Assembly: GCA_016711125.1 (NCBI GenBank)
Contig: JADJTQ010000002.1
Span: 1,302,001-1,366,000 of the forward strand
Source of the DNA: Saprospiraceae bacterium
Lineage (GTDB): Bacteria; Bacteroidota; Bacteroidia; Chitinophagales; Saprospiraceae
Length of the DNA: 64,000 bases
Direction: 5' to 3'
A program made the position numbers and the translations under genes. This document shows, piece by piece, positions 55,129 to 62,060 of the stretch. Numbering within the stretch: position 1 is the stretch's first letter; every line of letters begins with the position of its first letter. The notes under the pieces were generated by a model that was not told where the DNA came from, ran no database searches, and saw only the letters and a list, made by a program, of their open reading frames with translations.

Positions 55129-55760
55129 TATTTTTTACTCAATCTGCAATCGCAGACTTTCAGAGCTGCAATTTATCTTGTAAACTCTAAGTACTAAGCC
55201 CTACGGGATGCAGGTACTCCTGTCGTGTTGTAGTTAGAGAGTAGGGTTCAGCAGAGCAACCCTAACTTATGTATTCCGCGGCTTATTAAAATGGAAATTA
55301 AGAAAATGTTAATTTAACTCATATTTTTTTTGTCCTGATTCAGAAAAAACCACCGGGGGCCTTAGTAATCCTTCGTACCAAAAAGGAAACTATAAAGCAG
55401 TGACTTGTTTGTTTTTAATTATTATATAATGATCGCAGCGGCAATAAATAAGTTATGGAATATCAATGATTGTTGTTTATTTTTCTCTATCTGCCGCTCA
55501 CCCATATCATTGCGAAATATCTCGGAGCAAAACGCAAATCGGATACTATAATATTGTAAAATTATCCATTTTAGTAAGTCCGTTTATTGCCTTTTTTATA
55601 GTATTTGCATCTCCATTGTCTGACCGTCTGACCGATAAATAGGGGTTTACTCACCGACCTGACTACTCCCCGTAGCCGTGAGTCCCTTCTTTAGAGTTGT
55701 CAAAGTAATAAGGATTTTTAGATCCTGCTTTAGAGCCCAATCGACATTGTCCGCGCACAC
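55129..55760. other. Long intergenic region with hairpin and a possible small-protein gene
   Basis: 632 bases between lnt and the CDGSH gene. It contains a perfect-stem hairpin TAGGGTT-cagcagagc-AACCCTA (55242-55264) and a damaged small membrane-protein reading frame (55470-55642). I see no tRNA or known structured RNA in the remainder. Confidence 0.5.
55470..55642 (+). CDS. Possible small membrane protein, frame-disrupted
   Basis: From TTG 55470, the frame reads through FIFLYLPLTHIIAKYLGAKRK. One base is missing at the A3 run 55536-55538; adding it continues as IGYYNIVKLSILVSPFIAFFIVFASPLSDRLTDK and stops at TAG 55640-55642. The IAKYLGxxRxIGY and SPFIAFFI pattern resembles short two-helix membrane proteins that are common in Bacteroidota. 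An ATG frame (55466) gives a different N-terminus of 58 codons, so the start and the frame break both need checking. Function unknown. Confidence 0.35.
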
Positions 55761-55979
55761 TTATTTCTTGGGGGGAAGATCAAAGGCCTTCGCATCATGC
55801 TCGAAATGACCTTTATGGCTACCATCACAAAAAGGTTTGTTTTGACTTCTTCCACATCTGCATAGTGAAACAATCTCCCTCCCTTGCAGATTGTATAGAT
55901 TGCCTTCTTTATCCATAATTTCAAAGTCACCATCTATTTTCAATGACCCGTTGCTGAGTACTGTAATCTTTGTTTTCAT
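55761..55979 (-). CDS. CDGSH iron-sulfur domain protein
   Basis: A 72-residue protein with the CDGSH zinc-finger-like signature CRCGRSQNKPFCDGSHKGHF (three Cys and one His as [2Fe-2S] ligands), as in the mitoNEET/CISD family. The MKTKITVLSNGSL start at 55979 is favoured over the longer frame because it gives the usual DUF1271/CDGSH N-terminus. Likely roles are [2Fe-2S] transfer or redox sensing. A -7-like CGAAAGTA (minus-strand TACTTTCG) lies at 56000-56007. Function in this organism is unknown. Confidence 0.88.
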   Translation of the reverse strand: MKTKITVLSNGSLKIDGDFEIMDKEGNLYNLQGREIVSLCRCGRSQNKPFCDGSHKGHFEHDAKAFDLPPKK

Positions 55980-56106
55980 ATTAATTATTATTTGTGGCAC
56001 GAAAGTATGCCTTTTTTTTAACTGAGGGACAGATGGATAAGCTAAGCATTTGTTATAGTGCCTGATAGTATTTTGCTAATTTGGCCATACTAAGAGTTTT
56101 AGATCA

Positions 56107-57715
56107 ATGCGTAACGAGTTTATTGCTTTTTCAATTCTTTCATTGGTCCTGGTGGGAGGAGTGGCCTATTTTGCCTGGCAGCCCATGTGGTGGGCCTTCG
56201 TCATATTAGGGCCGATGATTATCCTTGGGGTTTATGATATGCTGCAAAAGAAACATGCGATCATGCGAAATTATCCCATTGTGGGTCGTGGTCGGTATCT
56301 TATGGAAGAATTGCGACCTAAGATGTATCAGTATTTTATCGAATCCGATACGAGTGGTGCTCCCATTAACCGGATTAAACGCAATATCGTCTATCAGCGA
56401 GCTAAACATGAATTGGACACCACTCCCTTTGGTACTCAGCTTGATGTTTACGAAGTGGGCTATGAGTGGCTAAACCATAGCATTAGTGCAAGAAAGCTAA
56501 GCGAAGAATCACTAAATCCCCGAGTTCTGGTTGGAGGTCAGGCTTGTTTACGGCCGTATTCCAGTAGTTTGCTCAATGTATCGGCGATGAGTTTTGGCTC
56601 TTTAAGTAAGAATGCCATTATGGCTCTAAATGGGGGTGCCAAGATAGGAAGCTTTGCCCACAACACCGGCGAGGGTGGATTAAGCCCTTATCATTTGAAG
56701 ATGGGTGGTGACCTGATTTATCAGTTTGGTACGGGATACTTCGGATGCCGGGATCGGAACGGCAATTTTCGGAGGAAAATTTCGCTGCCGCATGGAAAAT
56801 CCTGAAGTGAAAATGGTCGAGATTAAATTGTCACAAGGGGCCAAACCCGGGCATGGGGGCATTTTGCCAGCTGGTAAAAATACCGAAGAAATTGCAGCAA
56901 TTCGGGAGGTTCAGCCTCATACGGAGGTTCTTTCACCACCTTATCACACTGCATTTGATAGCCCCACTGGGCTTTTACTTTTTATTCAGCAATTGCGAGA
57001 ATGGTCTGATGGCCGGCCGGTAGGATTTAAACTATGTGTTGGGTGGAAAAGTGAATTTCTGGCAATCTGCAAAGCTATGATTCAGACTGGCATTTATCCT
57101 GACTTTATTACGGTAGATGGAGGGGAAGGAGGTACTGGAGCAGCTCCTTTGGAGTTTAGTAACTCAATAGGTACTCCCTTTCGCGATGGGCTGGCATTTG
57201 TCCATGATGCACTGGTGGGCTTTGATATTCGTGACAAAATCAAGGTCTTTTCTTCGGGTAAGATCTTCACTGGGTTTGATATGGCAAAGGCTTTGGCTCT
57301 CGGAGCCGACGCATGTCAAAGTGCCAGGGCGATGATGTTTGCTCTGGGCTGCATCCAAGCTCTTGAGTGCAATAAAAATACCTGCCCGACCGGAGTTGCA
57401 ACGCAAGATCCAGAACTCGTTGTTGGTCTTGTGGTTGGTGACAAGAAAATAAGAGTCGCAAACTACCATAGAGAGACACTTAAAAGCCTGGCTGAAATGA
57501 CAGCAGCTGCTGGCTTTGATGGTCATCATCAATTTGACCGCTATTCAATAAATCGGCGCGTTAGCCCACAACATGTATTGACTTATGCTGAAATATATCC
57601 TTATATTGGTCGTGGTTGCCTTCTTTTTGAGGACTCCGTCCCGCCCCAATACGACAAAGACTTTGCACTCGCGGATCCTGGATCTTTTAGGCCGCGGTTT
57701 CAGGAAGTTAATTAA
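56107..57715 (+). CDS. FMN-binding glutamate-synthase-family protein, two frame breaks
   Basis: Homologous to the synthase domain of glutamate synthase (GltB), which uses FMN and a [3Fe-4S] cluster. An N-terminal hydrophobic segment (about 5-45) precedes the Glu_synthase domain with ISARKLSEESLNPRVLVGG, NVSAMSFGSLSKNAIMALNGGAK, GEGGLSPYHL, GYFGCRDRNGNF, KLSQGAKPGHGGILP, TVDGGEGGTGAAPLEF, and the Cys cluster of LGCIQALECNKNTCPTGVATQDP. The frame breaks at T4 56766-56769 and A4 56776-56779. Adding one base at each gives FSEEKFRCRMENPEVKMVEIKL, a 536-residue protein. These stand-alone family members in Bacteroidota have no fixed function. Confidence 0.85.
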
Positions 57716-57720
57716 GTAGT

Positions 57721-59430
57721 ATGTCAAAGACAATCATTGCCATTGGTCTTATATGCTTGATGGCTTGTCAGCAAGATCCACCTGTCAGGGCCGATCTCAT
57801 CATTAAAAATGGTATTGTTGCCACGCTCAATGAGATGATGCCGGCAGCTCAGGCAATCGCCATCAAGGATGGTAAAATTCTCATGGTTGGTGATGACAAA
57901 GCAGTCAATGAGTTGCGTGACGACAGTACAACCATCATTGATGCCATAGGTGCTTTTGTCATGCCTGGTTTTATTGAAGCCCATGGACACTTTTCAGGAT
58001 TAGGTAGTAGTCTGCAAAATCTCAATTTTCTTCGGTCGAAGTCATGGGAGGACATCGTTACGATGGTGGGAGAAAAGGTAAAAGATAGTGCACCCGGTGA
58101 GTGGATTGTGGGTCGTGGCTGGCACCAGGAAAAATGGGTGAGAGTGCCCGAAGAAAATGTTCATGGCTATCCACATCATGACGATCTAAGTAAGATATCA
58201 GCTGACAATCCGGTGTTGTTATTTCACGCCAGTGGTCATGGAGCTTTTGCCAATGAAGCGGCGATGAAAGCTGCCGGGATCAGCCGGGAAACAGCAGATC
58301 CGGTTGGCGGAGAAATTGTCCGGGATAATCAAGGTACTGCAATTGGTATGTTTGAAGAAAGAGCCCAGGGTCTACTTTATCGTGCCTATCAGGAATACCT
58401 CGAAACATTATCTGGTGAACAAAAACTGCAACAATGGTATGATGGCATCCAGTTAGCTGAAGAAGAGTGCCTTCGTAATGGCATTACATCATTTCAGGAT
58501 GCCGGTTCTAGCTTTGAATGGATAGATCGTTACAGAGAGTTGGCCGAGGAGGGTCAGCTTGATCTAAGACTATGGGTTATGATCAGGCATAGCGCTGATG
58601 AGATGAAAGATCAGCTATCCGATTTTCCCTGGATCGGTCTTGGTGAAAATTCATTGACAGTTCGGGCCATCAAATCTGATGTCGATGGAGCATTGGGTTC
58701 TTTCGGTGCCTGGTTGTTGCAATCATACGATGATAAACCTAATTTTGTTGGTCAAAATACGACCGAAGTTGCCGAGGTGGCAGCGATCGCAGAGCTTGCT
58801 TACGCTCACGATCTCCAACTTTGCGTACATGCCATCGGTGACCGCGCTAATCATGAAGTCTTAAATGTATATCAGAAATACTACGAGCGCGCAATCGCAA
58901 ATAGTAAAGATCTCCGCTGGCGGATCGAACATGCACAGCACCTTGCGGCCGAAGATATACCACGGTTTGCTGAAATGGGGGTCATTGCTGCCATGCAGGG
59001 TATTCACTGCACTTCCGATGCGCCTTTTGTCGAAAAAAGATTGGGTCATCAACGGGCCAAGGAAGGCGCTTATCCCTGGCGTTCTCTCCTGGACGCCGGT
59101 GCGGTGATCGCCAATGGTACGGATGCTCCGGTGGAAGCTGTCAATCCGATTGAGTCCTTTTATGCAAGCGTGACCCGAAAGCGAATTGACAATGGATTGG
59201 AATTTTTTCCGGAGCAGTCCATGACTCGTTATGAAGCGCTTCGATCCTATACTATCGATGCTGCGTTTGCTGCTTTTGAAGAAGACATCAAGGGATCTTT
59301 CGAAGAGGGAAAACTCGCAGATATCACTATTTTATCACAAAACCTGCTTGAGTGTTCAGATGAAGACATTCTAAAAGCAGAAGTACTTTACACGATTGTG
59401 GGAGGAGCAGTAAAATATCAAAAGTTGTGA
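57721..59430 (+). CDS. Amidohydrolase-family lipoprotein (YtcJ-like)
   Basis: A 569-residue metal-dependent hydrolase with a lipobox (GLICLMACQQ, Cys 17), so probably exported and membrane-anchored. The TIM-barrel amidohydrolase features of the YtcJ-like group are seen: VMPGFIEAHGHFSGLGSS (metal-binding HxH), GRGWHQEKW, FHASGHGAFANEAAM, CVHAIGDRANHEVLN (His for metal), RIEHAQHL and NGTDAPVEAVNPI (catalytic Asp). Substrates of YtcJ-like enzymes are mostly unknown amides or esters. It starts 5 bases after the preceding gene and has a duplicated 3' end (see repeat at 59404). Confidence 0.82.
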   Translation: MSKTIIAIGLICLMACQQDPPVRADLIIKNGIVATLNEMMPAAQAIAIKDGKILMVGDDKAVNELRDDSTTIIDAIGAFVMPGFIEAHGHFSGLGSSLQNLNFLRSKSWEDIVTMVGEKVKDSAPGEWIVGRGWHQEKWVRVPEENVHGYPHHDDLSKISADNPVLLFHASGHGAFANEAAMKAAGISRETADPVGGEIVRDNQGTAIGMFEERAQGLLYRAYQEYLETLSGEQKLQQWYDGIQLAEEECLRNGITSFQDAGSSFEWIDRYRELAEEGQLDLRLWVMIRHSADEMKDQLSDFPWIGLGENSLTVRAIKSDVDGALGSFGAWLLQSYDDKPNFVGQNTTEVAEVAAIAELAYAHDLQLCVHAIGDRANHEVLNVYQKYYERAIANSKDLRWRIEHAQHLAAEDIPRFAEMGVIAAMQGIHCTSDAPFVEKRLGHQRAKEGAYPWRSLLDAGAVIANGTDAPVEAVNPIESFYASVTRKRIDNGLEFFPEQSMTRYEALRSYTIDAAFAAFEEDIKGSFEEGKLADITILSQNLLECSDEDILKAEVLYTIVGGAVKYQKL

Positions 59431-59640
59431 TTGTCAGAAGAATCGAAAATAGCATTTGTGGGGAAATTCTAGAATTTAGAATTTAGAATCAGCAATCTAA
59501 AATCAACAATCCGAAATCAACTTTAGGGGAGCAATAAAATATCAAAAGTTGTGATTGTATGAAAATGTAAATGATGTGAAATAGAATCTGAGAAAAAAAA
59601 TCAAGAATCAGCAATCAGCAATCTAAAATCAACAATCAAT
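59404..59640. repeat. Imperfect ~125-bp duplication that includes the 3' end of the amidohydrolase gene
   Basis: The sequence GGAGCAGTAAAATATCAAAAGTT... at 59404-59434 recurs at 59528-59558 (one mismatch in 31). AATCAGCAATCTAAAATCAACAATC recurs at 59487-59511 and 59613-59637. Both pairs are about 125 bases apart, so the last codons of the amidohydrolase (ending AVKYQKL) and the spacer were tandemly duplicated and then diverged. The second copy encodes AIKYQKL with a stop but no complete gene. The repeated AATCAGCAATC/AAAATCAACAATC spacer is otherwise A-rich. Confidence 0.8.
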
Positions 59641-60555
59641 ATGCAACTGGGATTTGTAAGTGCGATTTTACCGGAATTTGATTTACGGCAGGTATTAAAT
59701 CTGGCCAAAGAAATTGGGTACGATTGTGTAGAAATTATGTGTTGGCCAGAGGGCAAATCGGATCGCCGTTATGCGGGCATCACCCATATCGACGTTGATC
59801 AATTAAATAAAAATCGAGTAAAAGAAATCCATCAATTGGTCAATGAGACCGGGGTGAAAATCAGTGGGCTGGGATATTATCCTAATCCGTTGACTCCGGA
59901 CCGAAAAGAGGCTCTGTTAGCAATCAATCATTTAAAAAGAATAATCAAGGCCGCTGCATCCCTTGAGCTTAAAAACATAAATACTTTTGTTGGGCGTGAT
60001 TGGAGTAAAAGTGCCACCGACAATTGGCCTTTGTTTTTAAAGACCTGGAAACCACTAATTGCACTTGCTGAAAAAAATAAAGTTAAAATTGGCATTGAAA
60101 ATTGTCCAATGCTTTTTACGGCCGATGAATGGCCAGGGGGTAAAAATCTTGCAACAACACCAGCGATTTGGCGAAAAATGTTTGCCGATATATCCAGTGA
60201 CTATTTTGGGCTCAATTACGATCCCAGTCATCTGATTTGGCAACACATGAATTATTTAAAACCCATTCAGGAATTTAAGAATAAACTATTTCATGTTCAC
60301 GCCAAAGATGCCCGGCTGGACCAGGCTCAGCTTGATGAGGTCGGTGTCATGGCACATCCCAACACGTATCATACTCCAAAATTGCCCGGATTGGGTGATG
60401 TTGATTGGGGTAAATTGTTTTCTCACCTGACTGATGCCGGTTATCGCGGAGCCGTATGTGTTGAAGTCGAAGATCGCGCCTACGAAGGTAGTCTTGAAGA
60501 TCGTAAAAGATCCCTGGTGCAAGCCCATGCTTATTTGCGGCAATATATCGTCTAG
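59641..60555 (+). CDS. Sugar phosphate isomerase/epimerase (xylose-isomerase-like TIM barrel)
   Basis: A 304-residue AP-endonuclease-2/xylose-isomerase-like TIM-barrel protein. Seen: MQLGFVSAILPEFDLRQVLNLAKEIGYDCVEIM at the N-terminus, metal-ligand-like KIGIENCPMLF (Glu), FGLNYDPSHLIWQHMNYL (Asp and His), LFHVHAKDARLD (His and Asp) and GAVCVEVEDRAYEG (Glu). These are typical metal site positions of hydroxypyruvate isomerase/inosose dehydratase-type enzymes in carbohydrate catabolism. No signal peptide, so cytoplasmic. The start at 59641 follows the duplicated spacer. The substrate cannot be told from sequence. Confidence 0.82.
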   Translation: MQLGFVSAILPEFDLRQVLNLAKEIGYDCVEIMCWPEGKSDRRYAGITHIDVDQLNKNRVKEIHQLVNETGVKISGLGYYPNPLTPDRKEALLAINHLKRIIKAAASLELKNINTFVGRDWSKSATDNWPLFLKTWKPLIALAEKNKVKIGIENCPMLFTADEWPGGKNLATTPAIWRKMFADISSDYFGLNYDPSHLIWQHMNYLKPIQEFKNKLFHVHAKDARLDQAQLDEVGVMAHPNTYHTPKLPGLGDVDWGKLFSHLTDAGYRGAVCVEVEDRAYEGSLEDRKRSLVQAHAYLRQYIV

Positions 60556-61023
60556 AAAAGACTTTTGGAATAACCATTCGCGGAAATCCGTGGAGAAAGG
60601 AAAGGCTGTTTTTTCGCTAATGGTTGCTAATGAGCGCGGATGGTTTTTCCCGTAGATCATTGAATATGTATTCGTGGAAATCCGCGTAAATCTGCCAAAA
60701 AGAATGAATTATATCATCTGCTGATGACCTTTGATCAATGCTAATGATCCTGTCACTCTGCACTAGGTGGGAGCCGTTGCTGGCTTTATTGGATTTAAAC
60801 ACGGGAGATATCAACAGCTACAGGCGTTTCGTCGAGATCTAGGTACTTTGATTGATTAATGGGTCCTGACCGCAATCTCATCGGTTCAGACAGGACAGAT
60901 TTTAGTTTTGAGCTTGGCAAGGACTTGCTGGCGTCTATACAATTTGCTGAATTGAAAATTGATGTCATTTGGCGTATTGCATTTGCACGTTTGGCGGATT
61001 TTCCTTAAATTCGATGAAGAGAA
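60556..61023. other. Intergenic region with REP-like repeats and the TA promoter
   Basis: 468 bases. TTCGCGGAAATCCGTGG (60579-60595) and TTCGTGGAAATCCGCG (60670-60685) are two copies of an AATCCGCG-type repeat that is common between Bacteroidota genes. No convincing gene is seen. The right end carries the promoter and direct repeats listed next. Confidence 0.6.
60968..61013 (+). promoter_or_regulatory. Promoter and candidate operator of the Xre-RES module
   Basis: TTTG (60982-60985), 20 bases, then TAAATTCG (61006-61013), one mismatch to TAnnTTTG. It is flanked by two direct TTTGGCG repeats (60968-60974 and 60990-60996), 22 bases apart, about two helical turns. This arrangement would suit autoregulation by the Xre antitoxin, but that is inference. 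Confidence 0.45.
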
Positions 61024-61521
61024 ATGAGTATGCTATTGAAAAATAAGACTAGTGAGCAAAATATCGCTGCCGATTTTGAGGTGGTTTATGGGTCCAGTCC
61101 AATTGTAGCAGCACTGGGAGGTGCTACCCTCCTGGATGTCAACCGGCTTGAGAATGATTTTGAGAAAGGGGCGCTCACCCGCAAAGGCTTGTCTAAAAAA
61201 GTTGCTTTACACCTGCAATCTCTCCTTAAGCTTACGGGTCAGGAAATGAGCGAAATGCTTGATATCTCTTATCGTACCTTTCAACGTAAAAAGGATGAAG
61301 ACCTGCTGGGTCTTTATTCCAGTGAGCAAATGATCGAAATTGCTGAGGTAATTGCCCACGCAACCGATGTTTTTGGCGATATGGATACCGCAATCGATTG
61401 GTTGAATTCACCCATTTTAGGGCTAAATGGTCAAAAACCTGTTTCTTTTCTTGACAATACATTTGGTATCCGTCTGGTTAGGCAGGCATTGGGCAGGTTG
61501 GAGTACGGTATCTATGCATGA
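61024..61521 (+). CDS. Xre/MbcA/ParS-type antitoxin of a RES toxin-antitoxin pair
   Basis: Predicted antitoxin of 165 residues. An N-terminal Xre-like region (about 55-110, with TGQEMSEMLDISYRTFQRKKDED) gives DNA binding, and a C-terminal DUF2384 (MbcA/ParS/Xre) domain (about 115-160, AIDWLNSPILGLNGQKPVSFLDNTFGIRLVRQALGRLEYG) holds the toxin-neutralising segment. It overlaps the RES toxin by 4 bases (ATGA), as usual for these pairs, and is placed first. The start may be ATG 61024 or 61030. Confidence 0.9.
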   Translation: MSMLLKNKTSEQNIAADFEVVYGSSPIVAALGGATLLDVNRLENDFEKGALTRKGLSKKVALHLQSLLKLTGQEMSEMLDISYRTFQRKKDEDLLGLYSSEQMIEIAEVIAHATDVFGDMDTAIDWLNSPILGLNGQKPVSFLDNTFGIRLVRQALGRLEYGIYA

Positions 61522-61994
61522 TTGCTTATCGAATTGTACGCTCTAAATACGCAAATGACCTTTCGGGTCAAGGTGCCGAATTGTGGGGTGGCCGGTGGAA
61601 TCTTGTGGGTACGCCAGTTTTATACACTTCTTCACATGCTTCGCTGGCCTTGCTCGAAATTCTTGCCTGGACCGCTATGTCGCAACTATTGAAGGCGAGT
61701 TTCGTTCTGATTACCCTTGACATACCCGACGAACCTATTGAAGTGATTAAAGCCAGTGATCTTCCTGATGACTGGTATTACCCGGAAAATGCACAAATAA
61801 CCCAAAAACTAGGCACTGATTGGATGATTAAAAATGATTCCTTGATTCTGGCTGTGCCTTCTGCATTATTGCCCATCGAAGATAATTTATTAATTAATCC
61901 TCGTCATCCCTTGATGGAAAAGGTCAAAATTCAAAATAGTTCTGAACTATCCCTTGACCCGAGGCTAGTCACTAATACGCTTGCAGACAGATAA
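61518..61994 (+). CDS. RES-domain toxin (NAD+ phosphorylase family)
   Basis: Toxin of the RES-Xre (MbcT/ParT) type-II module, 158 residues. RES toxins deplete NAD+ in the cell. Key residues are visible: Arg in GGRWNLVGTPVLYTS (Arg and Tyr of the RES fold), Glu in ALLEILAWT and Ser in VPSALLPIEDNLLINPRHPLM. Length matches compact RES proteins. The antitoxin gene overlaps its start. Whether this one is a phosphorylase or an ADP-ribosyltransferase is not decided by sequence alone. Confidence 0.9.
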   Translation: MIAYRIVRSKYANDLSGQGAELWGGRWNLVGTPVLYTSSHASLALLEILAWTAMSQLLKASFVLITLDIPDEPIEVIKASDLPDDWYYPENAQITQKLGTDWMIKNDSLILAVPSALLPIEDNLLINPRHPLMEKVKIQNSSELSLDPRLVTNTLADR

Positions 61995-62060
61995 TAGGTC
62001 AATAAATGAGAATCGTAGATTTCAAATCTTAATCTTGAATATTTTAAAAAACAGAACTAA

